Part shown: positions 1 to 8,997 of the stretch, in pieces
Position numbering within the stretch: position 1 is the first letter of the stretch
How the letters are laid out: every line of letters begins with the position of its first letter
Source of the DNA: Bin80 sp965215475
GTDB taxonomy: Bacteria > Bacteroidota > Rhodothermia > Rhodothermales > Bin80
Length of the DNA stretch: 64,000 nucleotides
NCBI GenBank assembly: GCA_965215475.1
Contig: OZ244061.1
Coordinates: forward strand, 992,001 to 1,056,000
Reading direction: 5' to 3'
The notes under the pieces: generated by a model
Told to the model about the DNA's origin: nothing
Databases searched by the model: none
Seen by the model: the letters and a program-made list of their open reading frames with translations, nothing else
Program-made: the position numbers and the translations under genes

Positions 1-132
1 CCCATTGGGACCGACAAGCCAGGATTTGAAGGATCATGGAGTAATTATCCATATTTCCCCAGTGGCACGATTATCGTGACCAGTATTAATGAGGGACTCT
101 TCATCGTCCGAAAACAAAACCTTGATATTTAG
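1..132 (+). CDS. C-terminal end of a secreted choice-of-anchor B / LVIVD-type protein (partial)
   Basis: Frame 1 is open from the window edge to a TAG at 130-132, giving 43 residues of a truncated protein. The tail contains YPYFPSGTII followed by GLFIVR. This resembles the C-terminus of choice-of-anchor B / LVIVD-repeat secreted proteins, which end in a last beta-propeller blade of this kind. The next gene probably starts 17 bp downstream and also encodes a secreted propeller, so an operon of surface proteins is likely. The family call rests on a short tail and could be wrong; the reading frame itself is clear. Confidence 0.55.
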   Translation, partial: PIGTDKPGFEGSWSNYPYFPSGTIIVTSINEGLFIVRKQNLDI

Positions 133-148
133 ACGAGCTCTTGATCCT

Positions 149-1501
149 ATGCATAACAAGTTTCTTTCTGGTGTTGCATTTTTTCTTGCAGTGTTCCATG
201 GAAATGTTTTGGCTCAATCAGTTCCTCTCGTTTTCAGTCGTGATGTCTTGCCTATCATACAGGAAAATTTTTCTCCTCTCTTAGAGCGGGAGACCGGCCT
301 ATCTCTTGAATCTTGGGACGACATTATGGCCGGATCCGATCATGGGGAGATTGTTGTCCCCTACGATCCGGACGGAAGCCTGTTGATTCGTCTGGCGACC
401 AGCCTCTCCGACGAAGATTCTCTGAGTACCTATGCAGCGAAACTGTCTGATGAAGAAATTCAGACCGTAAGATCGTGGATTGAACGCGGCGCTCCTGATG
501 ACGAGGGATTTATTGCTTACTCGGATGCCTCCGACCTTCTCTATGCATGTATTCAGGGAGCAGCTAAAATTGCGGTGATTGATATGGATGCGAATGTCGT
601 TATCCGAACGGTGGATCTACAGCAACTGGGCTTTACAGAGAACTCCAGACCTCACCATGTTGCCGTTGAACCTGATGGATCTGCATACTATGTCTCTCTG
701 ATCGGAGATGATACGGTGCTAAAATTCAACCGGAACAACGAACTTATGGATCAAATTGCTTTTGAGCGACCAGGAATGTTGGTGGTCAGCCCAACTGACA
801 GCTTACTCTTTGTTGGGCGATCCATGAAGGCTGTGAACCCGCCCCAACGAATTGGGATCGTCGAAAGAAACGGGATGGAGATTGAAGAATTAGATGTGTT
901 TTTTCCTCGCCCCCACGCCCTGGCCATCGATCCAACCGGCACATATGTATACGTTGGGAGTCTTGCAGAAAATCGCATGGCTGTCGTTGATCACAAAGTA
1001 GGGAGCCCTCAACTCCAATCTCTTGAAGGGGAAACACATACTCTAGTGCAATTTGCGGTATCTCCTGATGGAAATATGATGGTTGTTGGGGGACAGTTAA
1101 CAGGAGAATTTTTCTTCTTTGACACCTCTGCCCCCTCTGCTCCAATATTAGAGGGCTCCGTTAAGGTTGGGATGGCACCTTGGCATCCTGTATTCAGTCC
1201 AGATGGAGCCTTTGTATGGTTCGGCAACAAGATGGGGAATCGTGCAACGGTTATAGATGTTGCCGAGCGCACCGTTGCGGCAACGATTGATGGGCTCTCA
1301 GAGCCTCATGGAGCGGCCATCTCACCGGATGGACGCAACGTGTATCTCTCCAACAACAATCTCAAGGGAGCCTATTCTGGTCGATATGCATGGCAAGATG
1401 GACACCTCCCAGGGATTATTGCAGTTATTGACTCAGAAACTCGTGAAATCACAAAAATGCTCGAAGTGGGGCCGAATCCCACAGGTCTTGGGACCCGCTA
1501 G
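149..1501 (+). CDS. Secreted YVTN-type beta-propeller protein with a heme-less cytochrome-c-like N-terminal region
   Basis: About 450 residues from the ATG at 149. An upstream in-frame ATG at 89 would add 20 residues before the signal peptide and overlap the previous gene, so 149 is preferred. Residues 1-22 form a signal peptide ending LAQS. Residues about 28-120 begin with SRDVLPIIQENF, the start of the planctomycete-type cytochrome c domain, but the CXXCH heme motif expected just after it is absent. From about residue 150 onward, propeller blades carry motifs such as VEPDGSAYYVS, IDPTGTYVYVGS and ISPDGRNVYLS, typical of YVTN repeats. The role is probably extracellular or periplasmic binding. 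The stop overlaps the probable start of the next lipoprotein by 14 bp, suggesting translational coupling. Confidence 0.8.
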   Translation: MHNKFLSGVAFFLAVFHGNVLAQSVPLVFSRDVLPIIQENFSPLLERETGLSLESWDDIMAGSDHGEIVVPYDPDGSLLIRLATSLSDEDSLSTYAAKLSDEEIQTVRSWIERGAPDDEGFIAYSDASDLLYACIQGAAKIAVIDMDANVVIRTVDLQQLGFTENSRPHHVAVEPDGSAYYVSLIGDDTVLKFNRNNELMDQIAFERPGMLVVSPTDSLLFVGRSMKAVNPPQRIGIVERNGMEIEELDVFFPRPHALAIDPTGTYVYVGSLAENRMAVVDHKVGSPQLQSLEGETHTLVQFAVSPDGNMMVVGGQLTGEFFFFDTSAPSAPILEGSVKVGMAPWHPVFSPDGAFVWFGNKMGNRATVIDVAERTVAATIDGLSEPHGAAISPDGRNVYLSNNNLKGAYSGRYAWQDGHLPGIIAVIDSETREITKMLEVGPNPTGLGTR

Positions 1502-3317
1502 GAACTGGGTTGCACTTGGTCTTGGCTTCATAGCCCTGTCAGGATGTGTCACGACCCAGACCACTCATCAGGCTTCTCCCGCATTTCCCCCTCCCTATGT
1601 ACAGGAGATCTACGGGATTGAGGTTCTTGATGCAGATGGAACACTTCTTGAACATCCCTTCCACGGTGGATTCAATCTCCCCAGACCACAACTGATTGAT
1701 ATTGATGGAGATCAGGACCTAGATCTGTTTGTTCAGGAGCTCACCGGACAGATCAAGTATTTCGAAAACACCGGCACTGCCAAGGCTCCCTCATTCACCT
1801 GGCGCAGTAACCAATACAAAGGACTTGATGTCGGTGAGTGGTACCGGTTCGTTGATCTGGATCAGGACGGCGACTATGATCTGATCGGAGAAACGATCTT
1901 CAGTTATGTGAGGCTTTTTCGTAATGAAGGAACCCCTAGCTCTGCTTCCTTTGCTGCCCCTTTGGATTCATTACTGGATGCAGAGGGCAAACCTCTCTTT
2001 ATGGATCGCCAAAACATCCCGGCGATTATTGACCTTGACTGTGATGGGCTCTTGGACCTGTTTATTGGCCGTGTCAGCGGAACAGTACTCCACTACGAGT
2101 CCGTCGGGAATGACGAGACGGGGCTCCCAAGATTTCGTCTTGTGACCGAGAGATTTGAGGACATAGAAATTCTTGGGATGTTTGCGACGCTACATGGTGC
2201 CAATGCTCTTTCATTTCACGATATTGATCAGGATGGTGATGAGGATCTGTTTTGGGGAGATTTTTTTGAGCCGGGCATTTTGTTGATTTCTAATACTGGA
2301 ACCTGTGCCGAGCCTAACCTTCGCAATGAACCAATTGCCTATCCACCTGACAATCCGATCAAGACCAGCGGCTATAATTCTGTTCTCTTTGCTGATCTTG
2401 ACGGAGATGATACGACTGAATTACTCTTCGGTGTACTTGGCGGAGCATTCAACCCAAATACATCTGCAGTGGAGAATCTATACTATATGGATCCTACCCC
2501 TGAGGGGCTCGTGACCAAAACAAAAACCTTATTGTCCGGCATTGATGTCGGTGCAGATTCCTATCCTGTATTCGCAGACCTGGATGCCGACGGGGATAAA
2601 GATCTTCTGATTTCTAATAAGATCTCAACCCATGATTTTAATACGGCCACCATCCATTACTTCGAAAACACTTCGGAGCCTGGTCACCTTCGTTGGCAGC
2701 AACGATCACCATTTCCCATTACAGGCAATTACAACCTTGCACCTGCTGTAGGGGATCTTGATGCGGATGGAGATTTAGATATGCTTGTTGGCACGTGGAA
2801 CGAGGGTAGTTTGTACTTCCGTAATGATGGGACTCCTGATATGCCGAACTTTGTGTTGGATGAAAGCAATACCATAACACTTACCCGTGGTAGTAACAGC
2901 ACCCCCGTCCTTGTAGATATTGACGAGGACGGAGACCTAGATCTTTTCATTGGCGAGTCCTCAGGAGATCTGAATTTTTACCGTAACAATGGCACTCCTA
3001 AAGTACCACAATTTGATCTCGTTAGCGATGAATTTGAAGATATTGATGTTGGGCGGCGGAGTGTTCCTCGTTTTGCCGATTTGGATGGAGATGGAGATCA
3101 AGATCTGATTCTGGGCCGCGAAGCCGATGGCGTTGCCCTCTACATGAATGAGGGAAGTGCAGAGGTCCCCGTATTTGTTGAATCGGGTACACTTCCTGCT
3201 CCATTTCCAATCCTCGCAGTCCCTGCGTTTATAGACATTGATACGGACGGAGATCTGGATGTATTCAGTGGTGGATTGGGAGGCGGACTACTATTTTTAC
3301 GTAACACGCAGTACTGA
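1488..3317 (+). CDS. FG-GAP/VCBS-repeat lipoprotein (integrin-alpha-like propeller)
   Basis: The frame is open from 1257, but the first 77 codons lie over the previous gene. A TTG at 1488 gives a clean lipoprotein signal of about 20 residues ending LSGC, so it is the most likely start and gives 609 residues. The mature protein has nine to ten calcium-binding loops of the D-x-D-x-D-G-D-x-D type, for example DIDGDQDLDLF, DLDADGDLDML and DIDEDGDLDLFIGES. Most are followed by an xxYFxNxGT strand, the FG-GAP/VCBS pattern. Such proteins fold as calcium-dependent beta-propellers at the cell surface and mediate binding. The start codon is inferred from the lipobox; no strong ribosome binding site separates it from the upstream frame. 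Confidence 0.8.
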   Translation: MGPARNWVALGLGFIALSGCVTTQTTHQASPAFPPPYVQEIYGIEVLDADGTLLEHPFHGGFNLPRPQLIDIDGDQDLDLFVQELTGQIKYFENTGTAKAPSFTWRSNQYKGLDVGEWYRFVDLDQDGDYDLIGETIFSYVRLFRNEGTPSSASFAAPLDSLLDAEGKPLFMDRQNIPAIIDLDCDGLLDLFIGRVSGTVLHYESVGNDETGLPRFRLVTERFEDIEILGMFATLHGANALSFHDIDQDGDEDLFWGDFFEPGILLISNTGTCAEPNLRNEPIAYPPDNPIKTSGYNSVLFADLDGDDTTELLFGVLGGAFNPNTSAVENLYYMDPTPEGLVTKTKTLLSGIDVGADSYPVFADLDADGDKDLLISNKISTHDFNTATIHYFENTSEPGHLRWQQRSPFPITGNYNLAPAVGDLDADGDLDMLVGTWNEGSLYFRNDGTPDMPNFVLDESNTITLTRGSNSTPVLVDIDEDGDLDLFIGESSGDLNFYRNNGTPKVPQFDLVSDEFEDIDVGRRSVPRFADLDGDGDQDLILGREADGVALYMNEGSAEVPVFVESGTLPAPFPILAVPAFIDIDTDGDLDVFSGGLGGGLLFLRNTQY

Positions 3318-3760
3318 CTCGTCCTTGTGACCGAAGATCTCATGTACTTACAGGACGACAGGATCAGCGAATCTCACGTCGCTTGGAAACTCTCTTGACA
3401 CCTTGACCAAATTCTATCAGATTTTCCCCCAACTGTCCCTTAACGAGTGAATCATGTTCTCGACTTTTGTCTGGGACTTATAGACCAAACTGTAACTCGG
3501 TTTCAGGTTCTTCGCTGATTCCGGTAGTTTTCGATTCCTCTTTTGGCGATCTTGCCAGGTGCTGAACTACCTCCCCCATTGTCCTTCCTCCGCACCTCGG
3601 ATTCAATACCGGCTTGTCCAGTAAGTCGTCTATGTGAGAATTCTCGACTTCTTACTTAGGTTTGTTTGTATTCATGGTTATGTGGCTGTCCCACTTCCGG
3701 CGGATTAGTGTCCCGCTTCGAGCGGATTGAGTATCCCACCACTGGAATACGAATACGCAG
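3318..3760. other. Gene-poor stretch
   Basis: No frame here looks like a protein. The only structured sequence seen is a pair of 19-bp direct repeats at 3688-3728, listed separately. Confidence 0.5.
3688..3750 (+). repeat. Paired direct repeat resembling a transposon end
   Basis: GTCCCACTTCCGGCGGATT at 3688-3706 is followed by GTCCCGCTTCGAGCGGATT at 3710-3728, with a third degenerate TCCCAC unit near 3733. The same paired motif occurs near 48103-48166 on the other strand. Multiple terminal repeats of this look are known at ends of IS21-type elements. No transposase lies next to this copy, so it is at best a solo end or scar. Confidence 0.35.
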
Positions 3761-3946
3761 TCATGCTGTTTTCTGATTGATAGATTCTCCTTTGCCAGAC
3801 AAAGCAGGAAACATACTGAGCATTCCCTCCATTTTAGAAACATGTTCTCCCATGTTTCGCATTTCCTTATTCTGTTTCCAGAGAAAAGTAATTACAGTGG
3901 CAAACCCAATAATGGTAGTCCAATCAATGTTTTCAAACTTCATCAC
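3761..3946 (-). CDS. Small single-TM protein with coiled-coil tail
   Basis: 61 residues from a GTG at 3946 (or 60 from the ATG at 3943). Residues about 8-23 (WTTIIGFATVITFLW) form one membrane helix, followed by a charged amphipathic stretch KQNKEMRNMGEHVSKMEGML likely to form a short coiled coil. This matches a common class of small uncharacterised bacterial proteins with an N-terminal helix and a coiled-coil tail. The start abuts the TAA stop of the upstream HNH-like frame with no gap, suggesting coupled translation. No function can be assigned. Confidence 0.45.
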   Translation of the reverse strand: MMKFENIDWTTIIGFATVITFLWKQNKEMRNMGEHVSKMEGMLSMFPALSGKGESINQKTA

Positions 3947-4156
3947 TTATTTCTGTTTGTTAGTTATGCTGCTTTTCTTCGTTTTATCCAACCTTTGTCT
4001 ATTAATATAACCAAATAACTGCTCCTGTGTTTTAGTGCCTTTAAATTTGTTACAGGGACTACATAACAGTTGAAGATTTGATATAGGGAGTGTGCCTCCC
4101 CCACTAACTTTGGCACACTCCCATCTTACCATTTGCCAACTCATATTTTCCTTCAA
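3947..4156 (-). pseudogene. HNH-endonuclease C-terminal remnant
   Basis: 69 residues. The segment GGGTLPISNLQLLCSPCNKF and the following KGTKT match the second half of an HNH domain, where a NLQLLCxxCNxxKG motif holds the zinc knuckle and metal-binding Asn. The upstream part of the domain (first CxxC and DHI motif) is missing, so it is probably a truncated gene. The DNA at 4087-4123 forms an 11-bp inverted repeat (GGGAGTGTGCC / GGCACACTCCC) within the frame. It could be a short intact gene of a divergent family, but loss of the catalytic His makes this less likely. Confidence 0.45.
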
Positions 4157-4336
4157 TAAATTTTGTGGAGCAATGTGTTTTCATTTGGATGGATTCGACC
4201 TAACACGTTCTGAAAAACAAACTAGCCGAAGCACCAGAGCTTTTATCTTCTCCCCAAACATGCCTATCCATACCTTAGAATCCCTCAATCTAATCTACAT
4301 TGATATCACCTTGTTTCAGTGCATAAGTGATTTTTG

Positions 4337-4717
4337 TTAGGGACATACAACAATCTCCTTGCCTCTTCTGATTTGGACACGATCAGGTTTAATGGTATTC
4401 GCACCCGTGAGCTTTGGACCAGCAATTGATGTGATGACCGCTCTGCCTTGAGAACAGTCAGCATACTTGGGGATGTCAATATGATGGGTATCGTTGAGAG
4501 GACTAGAGGGAAGAGGAAGCTGCCAGAAAAGGCTACCGGAACCTCTCCTTCTGATTGCACAACATTTAAATGGGGATTCGTTTAAATCCTCCACAACATC
4601 TTGCCTGTCAATCGCTCCTATTCGTACCCTACACGCACGTTGAGCAACCAACCTTGTGAAACTGTCAAGGTGGAGAAGACTCAACCTTCTGGATTGATTT
4701 AGTTTGATGTGGCGCAT
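4337..4717 (-). CDS. Uncharacterised ORF overlapping the methylase gene
   Basis: 126 residues from an ATG at 4717, inside the 3' end of the methylase frame (53 bp overlap). The protein is basic and fairly cysteine-rich, with SGSLFWQLPLP and AGPKLTGANTIKPDRV as its most protein-like stretches. No known domain is recognised. Its position directly downstream of a DNA methylase would suit a restriction partner, but no nuclease motif is visible. It may be a chance frame; a shorter competing frame lies at 4306-4560. Confidence 0.3.
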   Translation of the reverse strand: MRHIKLNQSRRLSLLHLDSFTRLVAQRACRVRIGAIDRQDVVEDLNESPFKCCAIRRRGSGSLFWQLPLPSSPLNDTHHIDIPKYADCSQGRAVITSIAGPKLTGANTIKPDRVQIRRGKEIVVCP

Positions 4718-5525
4718 ACTGATCGTTATATTGCTCTACAAATTCGTACTTGGTCAGCCAATATACACCTCCATTCGCGCAAGAATTCCCCTGCCAATCG
4801 ACCCCTTTGATTCGTTCTATTAGTGTTGGTACGGGCACCTTGGCCTTCAGATAATATCCTCTGTTATTTGGCGCTGGATCTGCAATCACCCTCTTTGGGG
4901 AAGCACCAAATACAAATACATCAAAATCCTTTGATGTTGCAAAATCAAAATCCTTTGTGCCTGTGACTTTTCTTGGGTGCCGTACTCGTAAATCCGGCCC
5001 TTCCGATCGATCCAGTACAAAGAAGCTGGTGGGCACATGATAATCTTTGTCATTCAACGTGAAGCAGTCTCGACCAAGATCTGTAATTGAAACAATGCGC
5101 CAGTGCGGCGGGAGTATGCGCTGGCGCGTATGCTTACGATACACATTCGGGAGTATGAAGCCTATTGTCTGTACATTCTCAAATGAAAACGCTCTTCGGA
5201 TAAAGGCAGACGACAGATTATGATACCGGCCATATGGCGGATTGCCTACAATCAGCACCCTATCATACTTTTCCTGCACGTCATACTCGAGCCAGTCCGC
5301 CAGTACAACAGCCTCATGCTGCGGATCTATATCAAGGCCGATTTTATTTTTGTGCTTGACCACATTCAAAAATGCACCACTTCCCGCAGACGGTTCTATG
5401 ACGAGATCGTACCTGGACAGATCTCCCAATTCGTCGAGGCAGCGCTGCACAACTGTAGCCTTGGTAAAGTACTGATCTAGTGCCTCGCCATTTATTTTGG
5501 GAGTGAGGCGTTTAAGTTGATGCAT
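4665..5525 (-). CDS. N6-adenine DNA methyltransferase
   Basis: 286 residues. Motif I, EPSAGSGAF (residues 44-52), binds S-adenosylmethionine; LDIDP at about 64-68 fits the acidic end of strand 2; the catalytic motif IV is NPPY at residues 95-98. The order motif I then NPPY and the compact size fit a stand-alone adenine methylase. It would methylate adenine N6 in a short DNA site. No endonuclease gene is recognised beside it, so it is either solitary or paired with the small overlapping ORF downstream. The start ATG at 5525 is the first in frame and places motif I at the usual distance. Confidence 0.8.
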   Translation of the reverse strand: MHQLKRLTPKINGEALDQYFTKATVVQRCLDELGDLSRYDLVIEPSAGSGAFLNVVKHKNKIGLDIDPQHEAVVLADWLEYDVQEKYDRVLIVGNPPYGRYHNLSSAFIRRAFSFENVQTIGFILPNVYRKHTRQRILPPHWRIVSITDLGRDCFTLNDKDYHVPTSFFVLDRSEGPDLRVRHPRKVTGTKDFDFATSKDFDVFVFGASPKRVIADPAPNNRGYYLKAKVPVPTLIERIKGVDWQGNSCANGGVYWLTKYEFVEQYNDQYAPHQTKSIQKVESSPP

Positions 5526-5718
5526 TCCATCACCAGCTTATTACAGATTCTTCGCTCGCTACTATGCCTTTCGCTCCAACACGGTTTACTCTCCAGATAT
5601 TGCCGTACCAAAGTACCCATTCGCCTACACCTAAATTAGGCATGACACGTGCCCATCGAGATATATTTCGACCTTGGAATATAGAGTAAACGTTCCTTAC
5701 CCTGTTCGTGTGAACCTA

Positions 5719-8679
5719 TTATCCACAGCCACTAGAACTCCCGCACTGTAAACAGATATAGCAGGAACCACTGCGCACCGTAATCGCCCCACAATCTGAA
5801 CAAATCGGTGCATCGTCCTGATTCTGGTACGTACCGTTCTGCATATCTACTTCCTTCATAGCTCCAACTGCTTCAGCTCTCACATACGAACTCGCCGGAA
5901 TCGTTTCTGACTGCGACGGAAGCTCTTTTATGTCATCTTCTGCATCCCACTGCCCCTGTGTATCTTCCTCAATCTCCTTAAATGTCTTTTTAATAACCTC
6001 CGGGATGACCGGCTTTTCCAGGAAAGTGAGTGACAGATACCGGAAGATATAATCCATAATCGACATTGCCATTGGAATCTTTGGATTATTCGTGTACCCA
6101 CTCGGCTCAAAACGCATGAAGCTGAACTTGGCACATAGATCTTCCAAAGGCACCCCGTACTGCAAGGCAATCGAGATGCTCGTGGCAAAAGCATCCATCA
6201 GTCCAGAAATCGTAGAGCCTTCCTTCGCCATTCTGATAAAAATTTCACCTGGCAACTCTGTGTCAGGATAGAGTCCTACATGTAAGTATCCCTCATGACC
6301 ACTGACACTGAATTTATGTGTCAGTGCTGGACGCTCATCGGGAAGACGCTTACGCGTTGATTTGTGCGTCATACTGGAGCTGATAATTTCTGCCTCGGTA
6401 GGTAATCCATCTCCTGAAGCAGCGTTTTGCGTGTTGCCCCCCGCAGACGTAGACAACGGCTGGCTACGCTTGGAGTTTTCACGGTAGATCGCCAATGCTT
6501 TCAAACCTAGACGCCAACCCTCTACATACGCCTCTCCTATTTCCTCCGAAGTAACATCCTCTGGCATATTCACGGTCTTGGAGATTGCACCCGACACAAA
6601 CGGTTGACAGGCTGCCATCATTCGGATATGCCCCATGAAATGTACGCTACGAGTCCCGTTAAAAGGTTTGAAGGCACAATCAAAGACCGGCAGATCTGCT
6701 TCTTTAAGATCAGGAGCTCCTTCAATCGTATCATGCTCATCGATGTACGCAAGAATTTTCTCGATTTGCTTTTCATCATACCCTAGGCGAGTAAGTGCTT
6801 CCGGCACGGTACGATTGACGATCTTGAGCATACCATCCCCCTTGCCTGCCAATAACTTGTATTTTACAAGCGCAATATCCGGCTCAATTCCTGTCGTATC
6901 ACAGTCCATCATAAAAGCGATCGTTCCAGTTGGAGCAAGCACGGTTACCTGTGAATTGCGATAACCATAACGCTCTCCAAGAGCAACCATTCGATCCAGC
7001 GATTCCTCCGCAGCACTCCGTAGATACTCAGGACAGGTTTCATCAATATCGCTTACGGCTTCCTGATGCATCCGCATGACATTAAGCATGCTCTCACGGT
7101 TCTCTTCATACCCTTGGAACGGACCAATCTTGGGATTGGCGGCAATCTCTGCACTTCGGGCATACGCCTCCGCGTGTTCAATGGCCATGATCGCACCCGC
7201 AACTGCCCGGCCTTCATCACTATCATAAGGCAGTCCCATCGCCATCAGAAGAGCTCCCAAGTTAGCAAAGCCGAGTCCCAATGGACGGAAAAGATGACTG
7301 TTCCGAGCAATGCTTTCACTCGGGTATCCCGCATTATCCACAATGATCTCCATGGCCGTAATGTAGATCCGTACTGCAGCTCTGAAACGCTCTACATTGA
7401 ATGAACCATCTTCCTCCTGAAACTTGCGTAAGTTCAAGCTCGCTAGGTTACATGCAGAGTTGTCCAGGAACATGTACTCCGAGCAGGGATTGCTTGAGTT
7501 GATGGGGCCCGTCACACTGCAGGTGTGCCATTTCTGGATGATGTCTTCATACTGTACCCCAGGATCACCACAGATATAGGTTCCTTCGGAAATTTGATCC
7601 AGTAGCATATTGGCGTCCACATGTCGGACGACTTCTCCTGCTGTGACGGTGCGAAGTGCAAATGGAGTCCCGGATTCCACTGCTTCCATGAACTCGTCGT
7701 TCAGCCGCACCGACTGATTTACATTCTGAAACGCAACCGAGCCATATGCCGGCCCATTGAAAGATCCGTCGTATCCTTGCTCAATCAATGCCCAAGCTTT
7801 TTTCTCTTCTTCTTTCTTAGAGCGAATAAATTCTTCTACATCTGGATGCCAGATCTTTAGTGTCTGCATGATGGCAGCCCGACGTGTCTTCCCACCACTC
7901 TTGATGGTGCCTCCGGTTGCATCCTGCACGCGCATAAAACTCACGGGCCCGCTGGGCGTACCTCCCCCCGACAGCTTCTCATGTGTAGACCGTAGAGTCG
8001 ACCAGTCCGCTCCAACACCGGATCCAAATTTGAACAGTCGCGCACTCTCGCTCATTAGCTGCCAGATATCATCAATCGAATCTTCTACCGAAATAATGAA
8101 GCAGGCCGATCCCTGTGGATACTCATAAGGATCTACATCCACGATATCCTGTTTTTCTGGACTCCAACCCCAAATCGTTCGATCCCCCGAGTCACTCACG
8201 CCATAGCGATCATGAAGCCCAACGTTAAACCACACGGGAGAATTGAACGCACCATACTGGTTCACACAAAGCCAGGTCAGTTCGTCATGGAACCGATCTG
8301 CATCTTTCTTGCTGGCAAAATAATCCTGCTTATATCCCCAATCTGCGATGGTTCGTGTCACGCGATAGATCAATTGACGCAAAGAATGCTCTCGCCCACC
8401 CTCGTCCGGCTCCATGTTCATATTTTCCACGTCTCCGTAGAAATATTTTGAAGCCACTACATTCGTTGCCAATGCACTCCAATCTTTCGGAAACTCTACA
8501 TCTCTTTGCTCAAATACGGATTCTCCTTGAGGGTTTTTGATTGTAGCGTCTCGCTTTTCCCATTCGAGCGAATCCAGCGCATTCTCTCCTTCATTGGAGA
8601 AAATACGTTTAATGGGCAATCCCTTTTGGAACGTTGTAGGTGAGGTCTTAGGTGTGGATTTAGCAGATGGCGATTTCAT
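5719..8679 (-). CDS. nrdJ: Adenosylcobalamin-dependent (class II) ribonucleoside-diphosphate reductase
   Basis: 986 residues, usual length for long NrdJ. It converts ribonucleotides to deoxyribonucleotides using a B12-derived thiyl radical, without oxygen. Visible signatures are QGSACFI near residue 190 (first redox cysteine), NPCSEYMFLDNSACNLASLN near residue 400 with the radical-site Cys and Glu, and PTGTIAFMMDCDTTGIEPD near residue 580. The C-terminus carries four to five cysteines in CSDCG...CYICLQCG...GCG, the zinc/thiol relay that re-reduces the active site. The gene stands alone, with about 320 bp of non-coding DNA upstream. No NrdB-type radical subunit is seen. No cobalamin riboswitch was recognised. 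Confidence 0.95.
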   Translation of the reverse strand: MKSPSAKSTPKTSPTTFQKGLPIKRIFSNEGENALDSLEWEKRDATIKNPQGESVFEQRDVEFPKDWSALATNVVASKYFYGDVENMNMEPDEGGREHSLRQLIYRVTRTIADWGYKQDYFASKKDADRFHDELTWLCVNQYGAFNSPVWFNVGLHDRYGVSDSGDRTIWGWSPEKQDIVDVDPYEYPQGSACFIISVEDSIDDIWQLMSESARLFKFGSGVGADWSTLRSTHEKLSGGGTPSGPVSFMRVQDATGGTIKSGGKTRRAAIMQTLKIWHPDVEEFIRSKKEEEKKAWALIEQGYDGSFNGPAYGSVAFQNVNQSVRLNDEFMEAVESGTPFALRTVTAGEVVRHVDANMLLDQISEGTYICGDPGVQYEDIIQKWHTCSVTGPINSSNPCSEYMFLDNSACNLASLNLRKFQEEDGSFNVERFRAAVRIYITAMEIIVDNAGYPSESIARNSHLFRPLGLGFANLGALLMAMGLPYDSDEGRAVAGAIMAIEHAEAYARSAEIAANPKIGPFQGYEENRESMLNVMRMHQEAVSDIDETCPEYLRSAAEESLDRMVALGERYGYRNSQVTVLAPTGTIAFMMDCDTTGIEPDIALVKYKLLAGKGDGMLKIVNRTVPEALTRLGYDEKQIEKILAYIDEHDTIEGAPDLKEADLPVFDCAFKPFNGTRSVHFMGHIRMMAACQPFVSGAISKTVNMPEDVTSEEIGEAYVEGWRLGLKALAIYRENSKRSQPLSTSAGGNTQNAASGDGLPTEAEIISSSMTHKSTRKRLPDERPALTHKFSVSGHEGYLHVGLYPDTELPGEIFIRMAKEGSTISGLMDAFATSISIALQYGVPLEDLCAKFSFMRFEPSGYTNNPKIPMAMSIMDYIFRYLSLTFLEKPVIPEVIKKTFKEIEEDTQGQWDAEDDIKELPSQSETIPASSYVRAEAVGAMKEVDMQNGTYQNQDDAPICSDCGAITVRSGSCYICLQCGSSSGCG

Positions 8680-8997
8680 ATTTGATGGTCAGGGATTGAG
8701 ATGTTACGTATAGCTTCTGAGGGATCATAGCCCAGTTCCTTAAAACATAAGAAATTCAGTATAAATGTCATTAATATTTTTGTTCCGATTAAGAAAAAAA
8801 TTTATTTCATCCCCTGCTATGTCTCATTATGAGGTACGAAAGAAGATAATGCCGTTATTTTAATTGCTCATGTTTATCCACAAAATCACACAGGATCACA
8901 CAGGAAATTCACGACAAATTCACTGATCTTTGTTGATAAAATGCGAACCCCATCGTATTGCAATGGGTAAAAGTGTGATCAGATAAGAATAAACATA
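8680..8997. promoter_or_regulatory. Divergent intergenic region with a perfect DnaA box
   Basis: AT-rich spacer between nrdJ (minus) and a hypothetical gene (plus); no small gene is seen. TTATCCACA at 8874-8882 matches the DnaA-box consensus. It is followed by short direct repeats (two ATCACACAGG units at 8885-8902, then AAATTCAC twice). DnaA is known to regulate ribonucleotide reductase genes in some bacteria, so a regulatory role is possible. A single box can also occur by chance. Confidence 0.3.

Noticed and set aside
1257..1487. N-terminal extension of the FG-GAP lipoprotein
   Set aside because: It overlaps a real gene, has no signal peptide and is followed by an ideal lipobox signal starting at 1488.
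5719..5727. DnaA box TTATCCACA at the 3' end of nrdJ
   Set aside because: It falls on the stop codon and last codons of nrdJ and is most likely coincidental.
8680..8790. Cobalamin riboswitch upstream of the B12-dependent reductase
   Set aside because: No B12-box-like conserved core was found when reading the minus strand upstream of nrdJ.
8680..8997. Chromosomal origin of replication
   Set aside because: Only one consensus DnaA box, no cluster and no dnaA/dnaN neighbours.
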